Assembly (NCBI GenBank): GCA_019918135.1
Contig: WBZZ01004731.1
Span: 5,001-69,000 of the forward strand
DNA from: Paulinella micropora
Taxonomy: Eukaryota > Cercozoa > Imbricatea > Euglyphida > Paulinellidae
DNA length: 64,000 nucleotides
Direction of reading: 5' to 3'
In this document: in pieces, positions 40,758-50,310 of the stretch
Layout of the letters: every line of letters begins with the position of its first letter
How positions within the stretch are numbered: position 1 is the first letter of the stretch
Notes under the pieces: generated by a model
The model's input: the letters and a program-made list of their open reading frames with translations, nothing else
Database searches by the model: none
What the model was told of the DNA's origin: nothing
Translations under genes and position numbers: made by a program

Positions 40758-40990
40758 GGAGGGGAGGGGGGAGGGGGGAGGGAAAGCTCGTGTGCCTTTC
40801 TTTTGTGCTTTATTGTCGAATGGTGCCTTTATTTGAATAATGATGCCCAGCCGGAGCGCCCCTCGCAGGGCGCGGAGAGAAGGGGAGGAGGGAGGCAAAG
40901 GGAGGGGGGAGGAAAAGGGAGGGAGGAGGGAAGGGGGAGGAGAGAAAGGGGAGAGGGGGGAGAGAGAAAAAAAAAGACCCTTCCTGTGTG

Positions 40991-41145
40991 TGGTGATACA
41001 GCCGAAACATGGCGAATAAAGGCATTTGTGCCAAAATGCCATTGGGTATTGCCTTTTTCGACCATATCAAAAGGCCAGAAGCTAACAAGGCAAAGAAGTG
41101 TCAAACGTGGAATACTCTGACCTGGTTTTTGTGGTGGCGGGGGGG
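40991..41145. repeat. Hairpin element (copy C) plus 70-bp direct repeat
   Basis: The GATACAGCCGAAA...TTTTTCGACCATATC element is followed by a stretch starting GGCCAGAAGCTAACAAGGC. Both reappear in the same order at 41920-42060, so the two copies flank the kinase remains as direct repeats. Confidence 0.75.
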
Positions 41146-41244
41146 GGGGGGTTGTGGGAGGGGCGCTTCCCCACCCCTTTGAGCTGAGCTGAGCTGGGTT
41201 CTTAGTTTCAATCCTACATGTATCGGGCGGGCCTGTGCACAAAA

Positions 41245-41910
41245 AAGAATTTTGCGTGCTTTTTGTTGGGTGCAGCGCCTGACGGGCGACGACGTGCGCC
41301 TGCTGGCTTTCCGGCCCGCTGTGCGGTGGACGACCTGGTGCCGGGGCAGGGTATCTTCTGGCACCAAACGCGGTTTTCGAGTTCGCACTTTGCGCGGTCC
41401 GCAAGGGGCGTCGTCCCGTTGCTGCGGTACGGTTTTCGGAGGGCCAGCAAGACTGTGCCACTGCTAGCAGAATCGATTGCGGATGGTCCGCACAGCCGTT
41501 ACCGGAAGGAGTGGGAGCACCGCGCCAAGTCACTGTTGGTGTTGCAGACTCTGTGGCAGAAAGCGAAGGGCGAGCCCTTGTACAAAATGTTGCAAAGCCC
41601 CGCGGCCGCGGGGCTGCCGCAGGGCTGCCGCAGGTCCTGGTGCGTTTGGAACGCGTCATTGCGGAGATGCACGCGGCGGGGTACGCACACAACGACCTGC
41701 ACGCCGGCAACATCTTGGTGCAGGGCCCCCAGCAGGTCACGTTGATTGACTACGACCTGGTCAGGCCCGCGAATACAGACAGCACCTGGGGAGACTATAT
41801 GTCGCTGGCGTGCCTGACGTTTGACGCCAACCACATGCCGGTCTTGGAAAAGTTTTTCCCAGAAGGCGGCGCGCCCAGCCCGCTAGCGCGGGCTGGATGC
41901 CAGCAACCCG
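41245..41910 (+). pseudogene. Protein kinase-like gene, broken
   Basis: The C-lobe is clear: HAAGYAHNDLHAGNIL is a kinase catalytic loop (H-x-D-L-x-x-x-N), and VTLIDYDLVRPA corresponds to the DFG region with a D-Y-D. Upstream pieces carry an N-lobe-like sequence (VPLLRYGFRRASKTVPLLAE). It looks broken about once or twice and ends in a copy of the CAGCCCGC palindrome at 41875-41897. It lies between two direct repeats (40991-41145 and 41920-42060). Confidence 0.65.
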
Positions 41911-41919
41911 CTGCCACGG

Positions 41920-42060
41920 GGCTGATATGGTCGAAAAGGGTGGTACTTCAGATCTTTCCGGAAAATCGTCTCTTTTTGGTCATATCACGGGGCCAGAAAC
42001 TAACAAGGCAAAGAAGTGTCAAACGTAGAATCCCCGGGCCTGGTTTTTGTGGTGTCGGGG
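41920..42060. repeat. Hairpin element (copy D) plus 70-bp direct repeat
   Basis: The GATATGGTCGAAAAGGG...TTTTTGGTCATATCAC element is followed by the GGCCAGAAACTAACAAGGC repeat that also occurs at 41075-41145. Confidence 0.75.
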
Positions 42061-42176
42061 GCCTGCCCCCCCGGAGTTTCAGTTTTGCGTTGTGTAAGAA
42101 TTCTTTGAGCTTTTATTAAAAAAAAATATATTTGTTATTTTGGCAAACAATGGACTTGCCCCCCCCCACACACACT

Positions 42177-42704
42177 TCAATCGCTCGGGGGCACGGCCGT
42201 GTCTGGGCTCCGAGGCGGGGCGCACGCCGGGCAGCCGACGACGCTCTGCAAGATTGCTGCTCCTCCCGTTGGCGCTAGCTGTAATTGGCAAAAACCCGGA
42301 CGAGGCGCGTCGGGCAGCTTGCCTTTACCTGAGGCCAACACAAATTGCAACATAGGCTCTACTTGCATCTTCGCATCTATGGCCATGAGCAGAAAACCAA
42401 CTTCCTCCACTGCGGGATTCACCAACTTTGCCTGTCGCACGAGTTCTGTGCCCTTGGTCGATGGTAACGACGACGAAAGCTTGCTGTGCTCCCAAAACAC
42501 AAACCTCTGGGTGCTGCTCTCCGAGGGCCGCGCTAGCGTCTGCATGTACAGCCAAGCCCCTTTCTGGCGCGTCTCCCGCCAATGCCGCACAGAGTCCGCG
42601 CATAAGATGCGCACGAACTCGGGGTGTGCATCCAACAGCTGATGTGTCATGCGCGTCAGCAATGCACTTTGCTCCTGCCTCAATTGTATTTCCTGTCTGC
42701 TCAT
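42177..42704 (-). CDS. Unknown 175-residue protein
   Basis: The N-terminal half is helical and charged (MSRQEIQLRQEQSALLTRM). The middle (VEEVGFLLMAIDAKM) looks like a folded core, and the C-terminus is Pro/Cys-rich. No family recognised. It ends near a TTTTATTAAAAA signal at 42112. A G5-AGG-CGC-C15 tract lies about 130 bases upstream. Confidence 0.5.
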   Translation of the reverse strand: MSRQEIQLRQEQSALLTRMTHQLLDAHPEFVRILCADSVRHWRETRQKGAWLYMQTLARPSESSTQRFVFWEHSKLSSSLPSTKGTELVRQAKLVNPAVEEVGFLLMAIDAKMQVEPMLQFVLASGKGKLPDAPRPGFCQLQLAPTGGAAILQSVVGCPACAPPRSPDTAVPPSD

Positions 42705-42825
42705 GTTTTTTAAGCCAAAGCTAGCTCTTTCTTGCCTCTCAGAGCTTCGAGTATTTTACACGCCCCTTTGTTCCTCGTTTCCTTCGCCCTCTTGGGAGAA
42801 GAGAGCAGAGGAAAGGGATTGTGTG

Positions 42826-42854
42826 TGGGGGAGGCGCCCCCCCCCCCCCCCGGA
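42826..42854. promoter_or_regulatory. G-run/C-run palindrome
   Basis: GGGGGAGGCG followed by about 16 C, between the BTB gene (upstream on the minus strand) and the 42177-42704 gene. Confidence 0.4.
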
Positions 42855-42930
42855 CGTTCTCTTGCAAATTTGCGGGTTTCCGCTATATCTAGTGGCGTGG
42901 GCAGCATGTTTTATTAAAAAAAGGTATTTG

Positions 42931-43662
42931 TTATTTTGGCAACACTGGACTCTGCCATTTGGGCCAAGCAAGAAATGTATCGAAGGGTGCCACTTGCAAA
43001 TACCTCAACTGGAACACCACAGCCCCCGCCCAGCGGGCCAGGGGGCGCTCAAACGACACACAGAACGTATTCTCGCGCGACCAATTCGCTCGTCCCGTTT
43101 TGCTCGTGCTGCGGGAAACGGCACGACCTGGGTTCTTATCTTGGCAACTAGCGCAATAGCTCGTGGTGTGCCTGGGCAGCTGTTGGACCTCAGATTTCTG
43201 TTCCCTCCTGCTGAGTGTATTGATTTGGTCGAGAGGGAGGCCGAGCGGCGTCCAGCACTCGCGACAAAAGCCCACTTGACAGAAAAGCGGAGACAATAGC
43301 TTGTTCCCTGATGTTTCATAGAACCTGCCATCCGAGGCGACAGCGTACTTGGTTTGTACCTCGAGCACATAATAACAGGCTAACAGCTGCAGCAGGGCGT
43401 GAGGGCAGCCGGTGCGAAGATACGAAAAGACCACACTGAAGGGCTTGGGGTCGAGATCCAAAAAAACTGCTCCAGAAACATCCCAACGCGCGACAGACGA
43501 GGTAGTCAGCAGTTCCCGAAACAAAGCGCTACGTGACTTTTCTAAAGTCTCGGCATGGGCTCGAAAGATAGTACCCCCCACGTCCAGCGTGACGAGTCTA
43601 TTGCTGGGTTCTAGAGTGGGCGTCAAGGGCTCCGGGCTTTCGTCTTCTTGAAATGCAGACAT
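42931..43662 (-). CDS. BTB/T1 (KCTD-like) domain protein
   Basis: 243 residues. Residues 21-115 match the potassium-channel-tetramerisation type of BTB domain: VTLDVGGTIFRAHAETLEKS, then FRELLTTSS, VFLDLDPKPFSVVFSYLRTG and an LLACYYVLEV helix. KCTD-type BTB proteins oligomerise and commonly act as Cullin-3 adaptors. After the domain come Cys pairs (CRECW, CASC) and a basic, less ordered tail. A G-run/C-run tract lies about 70 bases upstream of the start. The frame looks whole. Confidence 0.75.
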   Translation of the reverse strand: MSAFQEDESPEPLTPTLEPSNRLVTLDVGGTIFRAHAETLEKSRSALFRELLTTSSVARWDVSGAVFLDLDPKPFSVVFSYLRTGCPHALLQLLACYYVLEVQTKYAVASDGRFYETSGNKLLSPLFCQVGFCRECWTPLGLPLDQINTLSRREQKSEVQQLPRHTTSYCASCQDKNPGRAVSRSTSKTGRANWSRENTFCVSFERPLARWAGAVVFQLRYLQVAPFDTFLAWPKWQSPVLPK

Positions 43663-43724
43663 TGCTTAGTGAGGATCTCCGCTCGGGGCCAAAGGCCCAC
43701 AAAGCTTAACAGAGATTTTCTTTC

Positions 43725-43762
43725 ACTAAGGGGGGGGGCGCCCCCCCCCTCCTCTCCCCTGT
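43725..43762. promoter_or_regulatory. G-run/C-run palindrome
   Basis: G9-CGC-C8, upstream of the BTB gene start. Confidence 0.4.
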
Positions 43763-43907
43763 CACTTTTTTGTGTGCATACTACTCAGTGTCAGACTCTG
43801 CCAGACATTTAATTAAGAAAACACACTTTTTTGTACTTCCTCCGCTTGCGCGGTCTGAAGGAAAGGGGGGGGGGGCGGGGGGGGGGTGTGGTGCATGCCC
43901 CCCGGAC

Positions 43908-46024
43908 TCACAAGGGAGCCACGAATTGTGTGATGGCCTGCCTGCACAATGGACAAATCTTTAGCTGACTAGCGCAGTTAGCACATATCCGAGCGTGCCC
44001 GCACGGAATCAAGACCACTAGAGCCCCTGTTTCTTTGCCGGGCTCGTCGAGGCACACTGCGCAATACACGCGTTGTAGCTTGGTCTGCTGGTCCACTAGC
44101 TTAGACCTCAGTCCGTCCAGTGCCGCTAGGGAGGTGGCTATGGCCTCTTTGTCGTCAGAGTCGGGCCAGAGCTGTGGCCCCTCGATCTGCTTGAGAACGT
44201 TAACTAAACTTGCAGCACTGCTGACGGCGGCGGCCTCTCCGGGCTCTTTCTGCTCTTGGGGCACGGGGCGACCCCTTTTTTCTTTTCGCCGGAGCTGGCG
44301 GAGCGACCGGCGCGCCTGGCTGCACAGCGTTCTGGTCTCCTGTAGTTTCTGTTCTAGAAGTTCTAATTCCCCCCGTGTGCGGTTCGCGTCCACCGAGAGC
44401 CTTTCGTTCCTGCGCCGCAGCTCGCGTGTGAGCTCCTCCGCGCCGGCAAGCTCTTTTTGCTTGGACTCTAGCGCCTGGCACGCGTCAGCCAGCTCGCGTT
44501 TGGCTGCCTCCTTTTTGCAGGTCTCGCAACGACCACAGGGCTCTTCCTCTGCCTGATCGGCTCTTGCCCGCCCCTCCTCTGCTGCCAAAGAGTCATCATC
44601 ATCTTCGTCGTCTTCGTCGTCCTCGCCGTCTTCTTCCTCGTCGTCTTCCTCCTCACTGTTCTCGTAGTAATCTTCGCTCTCTTTGTCGAGGCCAGCCAGC
44701 AACGCGTCATCGCACATCACGTCCAAGCTCGCCAGTAGCTGCGCGGGCGACTCAAAACCTTGCGCAACCAACCGGGGTCTGAGTCGGTCCCAGAAGTCGG
44801 GCGACCTGACCAGGTCCAATCCGCAGCTCCAGTCACGAAGCCATTCACCCTCCAGTGACGCCCCCAACGCGACAAGATGCCGACCATGCACAGGACTTGC
44901 GGCACACTCTCTGGCATCATGGCCAAGAGTTCATCCCTATCATCCGTGGCGTTGATAATTGCAATCTCTAACAGAGCCCTTGCCTGCTGCGAGGTCACCT
45001 GCGCTTGCTGCAGCAAAAACTGCAGCAAGACTGGAGATTGCTCCGCAATGGCTGCGGCGCACCAGCTCCAGTCGGACAAGTTCAGGATTTCCCTGGCGTC
45101 TTCTAGTATGGCAAACAGCTTCTCTCGCTCCAGCTGCACGAGCGATGCGTTCAAGATCGAGATAAGGTACCCGGCCCTGTGGTGCACCGGCCCGTCCAGC
45201 TCGAGCCTCATCACCTTGAACATGTCTGCCAATAGCATTTCCAGCGGAAACACTGTGTTAGCTTTGGTCTCTTGTTCGCCCCGCAGAGAGCGCAGACCCG
45301 CCAGCACAGACCTCAGCGGCCCGGGCGACGGGTAGCGCACGCTAAGCGCCCGCCACACACGGCCCGCGGACCCCAGCCAGCTGGTCCAAGTGCTCGCGTA
45401 CAGCAGGGGCGACATTTGCTGGAGTTGCGCCTTGGCCACCAACGACGACACGGCGCTCAGTCTCGCTGTCAGCGGGGTTGTATCACTGCAAACCAAGCCC
45501 AGCACGGCCTGCGCCAATTGGTATTGCTCGTAACCCCGGGCTGAACAACCCGTGCCTAGCGGTTCCAGGCTGTTCCACAAGGCCTGGAGCGGCGGCCCGT
45601 CCAGCCCCTCAGATGTCAGCTTGCAGAACAACTCAAACAATTCTTTGCGCAGCGTAGTCGCTCCAGAGGCCACGCTGCGGGGCAGGAAGAGCTTTAGCAG
45701 CTTCGCCTTGGCCTTCGCTTCCGACCGCCAACTTCGCAGTGTATGCTCTGTCAGGGCAACGTCGCCTCTGCGAATAAACTTCTCGAGCATCGGCAGCCAC
45801 ATCCCCGTACAGGCCTTGCTGTGGAGCAAAAATAGCACATTGCTCATCTGCATTCCCGCGAGGCGGAAGAGGTCCACGGTCGTGCTGGCAAGCAAGCAAG
45901 CTTCCTCCGTGCGTCGAGACATGCTGTGTGCGCCGTCTCGTTTATCGATATCGTGCCCGTCTGCGAGCGGTTGCTCCTGGTTGCCACAAGGTGCCTGCAT
46001 ACAGAGCCTTGCACGTTTTGACAA
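43908..46024 (-). pseudogene. Helical-repeat protein ending in coiled coil and RING-HC finger
   Basis: The N-terminal 400 residues are Leu/Ala-rich helices without a clear repeat family. The C-terminal part has an acidic D/E tract, a coiled coil (LEQKLQETRTLCSQARRSL) and a RING-HC finger: CAVCLDE, CGHARIC, CANC-type pairs and CPLC close to the end. This IAP/XIAP-like C-terminal RING suggests an E3 ubiquitin ligase. Two long overlapping frames cover it, and it looks broken about once. A G12/C8 tract lies upstream of the start. Confidence 0.6.
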
Positions 46025-46064
46025 GAGTGAACGGTGCCTAAAAGTAAGAACTCTCGGTCACTTG

Positions 46065-46138
46065 AAGAGAGGGGGGGGGGGCCCCCCCCCTCCTTTCTTT
46101 GTCTTGTTCGAGACAGAGGGGGGGGGGGGGGGCACCCA
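46065..46138. promoter_or_regulatory. G-run/C-run tracts
   Basis: G11-C8 at about 46071-46091 and a G15 run near 46117, 45 bases upstream of the minus-strand start at 46024. Confidence 0.4.
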
Positions 46139-46383
46139 CCGGTGATCGTCAGGTTTGGGCGCACGGGGTTTTACTGCCAAGTAGACTTACGGTTAGGTTA
46201 GTGCTGAAAAGAAAACTTTCCTGCTCTTTCCTTCAAACATCCTCTCCCCTCCCCTTTCCCCTCCCTTTTTGTCTTACCCTATCTCTCCCCCCCCCTCCAT
46301 CGCCCCCCCCCCTTCTTTTCTTACTAGTATTGTAAACAAACCCAGGCCCGCGCGCTAATTACCACAACAAAAACATAAAAACA

Positions 46384-46727
46384 ATGCCCACAGTACCGCC
46401 GACGGAAGCAGCGGCCAAAGATATTTGGTCAGTCTTCAGTGACGGCTATACTAGTTCGCCGAAAGAAAGCTGGGACGACTTGGTAGACCAAAAGAGAAGA
46501 ACTCTTACACCTATTAGGCAACAAAAATGGACAGGGCCCTGCAAGCACAAACAGAAGGCATTTATTGCGGCGCCACCTTGGTGGTGGACGCGCCTCACAG
46601 TGTTCCCTGGATCCAATCATCCGAACCTACCAGTACCACCCAAAAAGCAGCCTTCGATGCATTTATTAGTCAGGGTCTGGGGCGTAGCGATGATGGACAA
46701 CAGTTGCTAGCAGATATGACACCATAA
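46384..46727 (+). pseudogene. Small unknown gene, looks broken
   Basis: Starts at an ATG after an AACAAAAACATAAAAACA leader. Readable pieces include KDIWSVFSDGYTSSPKESW and TTQKAAFDAFISQGLGRSDD. Looks broken about once. Family unknown. Closely followed by the next gene on the same strand. Confidence 0.4.
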
Positions 46728-46748
46728 AAGAAAGAAAAGGTGCTGAAG

Positions 46749-47327
46749 ATGCTACGCAAATATTTCAACCAGGGCTTACAAACCAACATGCATTTGGAAT
46801 GGGTACAACATTGTCGTAATGGTATAGACAATTACGAGAGAAGACGGTATTTGGAGTCGAGGCAACAGTGTCCCAATTTAAATACATGGTTTGAGCAGCA
46901 CGTCAGAGATTACCTGACGGGCTCAGGGACGGTACGCCACGATATCCAGTGGTTGGGCTACCACGCTCGACAAGTGCTGAAATGGGTTTCGTCAGAGGAA
47001 AGAAATGCGGGCCTGTGCGTGCGGTTGTTCCATGTTTATTTGGCTTGTTATCAAACCTGGACTGCTCCCGAGAACAGCCAAAAGCTCTACGACTGGATCC
47101 ATACCTATGCAAACTCAGACATAATCGCTGGACGTGCCGAGGCCCTGGGTACGCTGGATATTCGAAACGACATGCGATATCTATTGGACGGGGGCTTTGA
47201 CAATACTCGAGAGGCCAGAGATCTTGTGATTTCTCTGCACTGGCCGCCCCAATCTACGGAAGTCGAATCTCTTCTTAAAATCTTACGGAAAGAAATACAG
47301 AAAGCACAACTCCAAGAGCAGGCCTGA
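46749..47327 (+). CDS. Unknown 192-residue helical protein
   Basis: The first ATG at 46749 is preferred over an upstream GTG. Composition is ordinary, with many aromatic residues (WLGYHARQVLKWVSSEERN, FHVYLACYQTWT). Probably all alpha-helical. It lacks low complexity and reads cleanly, so it is likely a real gene. No family recognised. Confidence 0.55.
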   Translation: MLRKYFNQGLQTNMHLEWVQHCRNGIDNYERRRYLESRQQCPNLNTWFEQHVRDYLTGSGTVRHDIQWLGYHARQVLKWVSSEERNAGLCVRLFHVYLACYQTWTAPENSQKLYDWIHTYANSDIIAGRAEALGTLDIRNDMRYLLDGGFDNTREARDLVISLHWPPQSTEVESLLKILRKEIQKAQLQEQA

Positions 47328-47455
47328 CAGAAAGGGCAGTGAGCGATAGAGGTATCAAACATGAAGGGGGAGGCGCCCCCCCCCCTTTCTTTTTCGCGTT
47401 TTCTCACCCCCTCCCCTCACCTTCCCTCCTCCCTCCCACACCTCTCATCCGAAGC

Positions 47456-47620
47456 ATGGGGCCAAGGGCGAGAGCTTGTCCTGTCTGTAGCGCCTCCCTC
47501 GATGGCAACTGGGCTAAGTTGATCCGACCGCTGTTGCTGCTTTTGGCGCTATTAGGCGGGGGGCGCCCAGGGCGCCCAAGGAAGGTGGCAAGGCTTGCAC
47601 CCGAGGCCCAACCAAGCTAG
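47456..47620 (+). CDS. Small CxxC-plus-hydrophobic protein
   Basis: 54 residues. CPVC near the N-terminus and a Leu-rich segment (LIRPLLLLLALLGG), then a basic tail. A G/C-run tract lies 70 bases upstream, as for other genes. Short, so weakly supported. Confidence 0.25.
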   Translation: MGPRARACPVCSASLDGNWAKLIRPLLLLLALLGGGRPGRPRKVARLAPEAQPS

Positions 47621-47627
47621 ACAACTT

Positions 47628-47900
47628 GGGCGCGCAAAAAAAGACTATCCCCAGTAGCAGCGGACATTTCCCCCCCTCCCCTCTCCCTCAAAAACAAACA
47701 ACGAAATAAAATAAAAAATGAATACATACCGACTAATTGTTTAAAAAAGCTCCGACTGCCAGGTATTTCTCTTGAGTGTCAATTAGAGTTTAATAAAAAA
47801 AAACCGGACTAAGCCAAACATAAAAGAAATAAAAGAGCGCAAGAGCCCCCGGGCAAGGCAACGAGAGCCTCCCCCCGGGGGGGGGGGGGGGGGGGGTTTC
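47628..47900. other. AT-rich spacer and G-run tract
   Basis: Several AATAAA-like signals (47703, 47790) and a C6G19 tract at 47872-47896. No gene seen. Confidence 0.5.
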
Positions 47901-47902
47901 TG

Positions 47903-48440
47903 TTAAATGAACAACACGCACTGGCCGCCCGAGCGCGTGTTGCGGAAGAGGGCGGAGTTAGGGTCCAGGCCGTAGCAAAGGCCCAGATCAACCTTGCGCA
48001 ATTGCGGGCGGCTAAGCAAAGAAACTACCCCCGCCATGGTGAGTTTCGCACAGCTCTGCAAACACAGGTCCGTTAGCTCGGGGAGGGCCGCCAGTGCGGC
48101 GAGCCCGCTGTCGGTGAGCTGGCAGTGCGTAACTCGCAGGCAACGCAGGCGCTCCAGCCTCGCCACGTGCGCGGCGCCCGCGTCCGAGAACCACGCGTTA
48201 CGACTTAGGTCCAGATGGCGCAGCATCGCAAGCGAAGCCGGCAGGGGAGCTAGCGCCGCGTCCCCCAGTCTGTGGCAGTAGCTGAGGTCCAGGCTTTGCA
48301 ACCGCCGAAGGCCCGCGAGCCCGACAGCCACCGGGTCGGTAAGCTGGGAGCAATGGCTCAGGTCTAGCAGCCGCAGATCGTGCAGCGTGGGCAGGCGTTG
48401 GGCCAGCCCGGCAGGACCAGAGATCCGCCACTTGTAGGCC
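47903..48440 (-). CDS. Cysteine-containing LRR protein (AMN1/F-box type), partial
   Basis: Six or more LRR-CC units are readable: LRLLDLSHCSQLTDPVAV, LQSLDLSYCHRLGDAAL, LRHLDLSRNAWFSDAGA, LRCLRVTHCQLTDSGL, LTDLCLQSCAKLTMAG and LRKVDLGLCYG. This is the repeat type of F-box/LRR proteins such as AMN1. The open frame runs on to 48745, but that part is antisense to the F-box gene and looks non-coding, so the start is unclear. Possibly broken. Confidence 0.6.
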
Positions 48441-50068
48441 CAACCCGTACCCACAAACGACCCCGCTTGGATCTTAGCAGCAGCACCACCACCCCCGCGC
48501 CGGCGCCGCGGCCAGCCCGGGGGCTGGACTTTAAGCGCCTGCCACAGGACGTGTTCGGCCTGGTCTGCTCCTTCGTGGCTGACAATCCGCTGTGGCTGTT
48601 TGCTATGTGGGCACGCGTGTGCCGCGGCGGCCCCTGTACGCGACCCCGCCCGAGCCCCTTTGCTCTGACGCTCGGCCAAATCCGCGGGCCCGTGCCCCAA
48701 GCCATTTGGGCGGAGTGGCCGACCCTGACAAGCCTGACGTGCCACTACCCTCCCGTCGCCAGGCAGTCGCTGTTTGACACCCTTGGAGCCAGCGGGATCT
48801 GTGTGCGGTCACTCACGCTGCTGGGGCTACAGTCCGCCGAGGGCGGAGAGCTTCCACGGCTGGCCAATTTACGAGGTCTAGAACACTTGTCGGTGGCGGC
48901 GTGCCAGGACGCTGGCGAGGCCGAGCTGCTTGGCCTGCCCCAGCTCCGGGCGCTGCGAGGCTTGAAGATCTACGGCTGCCCGAGACTGACCGATGTGGTG
49001 CTGGCCGCCCTGTCCGAGCTGCGCAATCTGCGGTGGCTGGGCCTGCGCTGGTGTAAGGGCTTCAGCGCGCACGGGCTCGGCCGGCTAGTGCGGGCTCTGC
49101 CCGGCCTGCAGAGGCTGGACCTCGATGGCTGCCCAGCAGTCACGGACGAAGCCCTGACGCACCTGGCAGAGCTCCCCGGGCTGCTGCGCCTAAGCTTGGC
49201 GGGTTGCACGGGCTGGACGGGGGGCGGCCTCGCGGCCTTGTCGGGGCTGTGCCGGCTGCGGCACTTGGACCTGGGAGATTGTGCACAACTGGCTGACGAG
49301 GGGCTGGCGCACCTGTCGGGGCTGCGCCAAATGCGCAGCCTGAGCCTCCGGGGTTGCCACCAACTAACGTACCATGGCCTAGCTCGCCTGGCGGGACTGG
49401 CTGAACTGTGGTGCGTAGACCTGGGGGGCTGTACGGGCTTGGACGATGGAACTCTGTCGTGGCTGGCCGGCCTGCCGGTCCTGCGCAGCCTGGTGCTGCG
49501 TGGCTGCCGCGGACTCACAACCGCCGCGCCCGCAATTCATTCTGTAGCGCCTGTTTCTTCCAGCCTGCAACGGCTCAAGTTTGTGAGACTACAAGGTTGG
49601 GGGGGGGGGGGGTTGCCTCGCCCTACAAGAAAAGGGAGAGTGGCGCCCCCCCCCCATTTTGTTCTCTCCACCGTGATCCAGCCACCACATGGCCGTCGAT
49701 ACAGCCGAAAAGAAGCAACCACGAGTGACTTTGGGGCAGGTTTTCCGGGGAAACATACACCAGACAATTTGGCGACAAATTTAATTCAAGAAACGGGAAA
49801 GAGAAAAAGTCCAGTTCGCAAAGGAATGTATGAGAAAGGCGCCGGGGGAGGGGGGAGGGAGGGGAAGAGAAGGGGGAGGGGATGGAGGAGGGGCGCCCCT
49901 CTCTCTCTCCCCCCTCTCCCCCCTCCTTTTTGTTTGTTTAAAAGGAAGAGAAAGGGAGAAAAAGAGGGGGGGGCGCCCCCCCCTCTCTTCCCCCCCTCTC
50001 TTTCCACTCCCTCTTCTCTCCCCGCTCCCTCTTCTCTTCGGGGGAGGGGAGGGGGGGGGGGGGCATGA
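48380..50068 (+). CDS. F-box/LRR protein
   Basis: 562 residues as open. An F-box-like segment at about 51-84 (FKRLPQDVFGLVCSFV, then LWLFAMWARVC) is followed from about 115 to 400 by regular LRR-CC repeats (LEHLSVAACQDAGEAEL, LKIYGCPRLTDVVL, LQRLDLDGCPAVTDEAL, LRHLDLGDCAQLADEGL and others). F-box proteins recruit substrates to SCF ubiquitin ligases. The last 140 residues cross G/C tracts and the start of a repeat family and are probably not part of the original protein. It is head to head with the minus-strand LRR gene, and the 5' ends overlap. Confidence 0.7.
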   Translation: MQRGQALGQPGRTRDPPLVGPTRTHKRPRLDLSSSTTTPAPAPRPARGLDFKRLPQDVFGLVCSFVADNPLWLFAMWARVCRGGPCTRPRPSPFALTLGQIRGPVPQAIWAEWPTLTSLTCHYPPVARQSLFDTLGASGICVRSLTLLGLQSAEGGELPRLANLRGLEHLSVAACQDAGEAELLGLPQLRALRGLKIYGCPRLTDVVLAALSELRNLRWLGLRWCKGFSAHGLGRLVRALPGLQRLDLDGCPAVTDEALTHLAELPGLLRLSLAGCTGWTGGGLAALSGLCRLRHLDLGDCAQLADEGLAHLSGLRQMRSLSLRGCHQLTYHGLARLAGLAELWCVDLGGCTGLDDGTLSWLAGLPVLRSLVLRGCRGLTTAAPAIHSVAPVSSSLQRLKFVRLQGWGGGGLPRPTRKGRVAPPPHFVLSTVIQPPHGRRYSRKEATTSDFGAGFPGKHTPDNLATNLIQETGKRKSPVRKGMYEKGAGGGGREGKRRGRGWRRGAPLSLPPLPPPFCLFKRKRKGEKEGGAPPPLFPPSLSTPSSLPAPSSLRGRGGGGGA

Positions 50069-50310
50069 AAAACTTGTCATTTGCCCAACCAAAAAAAAAT
50101 TTAGTGCGCGGTTTTTTTCTGCGGGAAAACATTTGATTTATGTTACCCGCGGAATTAGGCCGGAACGGCCCGTTCATTTGGCGCGAAATCTTGCTGTTCT
50201 GTATGGGGGCGCGTGATACGGTCGAAAAAGGAAATGTCTTCCTAGTTTTCCGTCGGAACTGCCTTTTTTAGTCATATCACGTCCAAAATTTGACTATATT
50301 CATGCCCCCC
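49738..50310 (+). repeat. Long intergenic repeat, copy 1
   Basis: Begins TTTTCCGGGGAAACATACAC, includes purine and G/C tracts, the ACTTGTCATTTGC and GCGGGAAAACATTTGATTTA blocks, and ends in a hairpin element (50208-50284). Shares this order with 51255-51750 and 52440-52850. Confidence 0.8.

Noticed and set aside
40829-41740. 303-residue minus-strand frame
   Set aside because: It is antisense to the kinase-like sequence and overlaps the primase upstream region; composition is Pro/Arg-rich shadow type.
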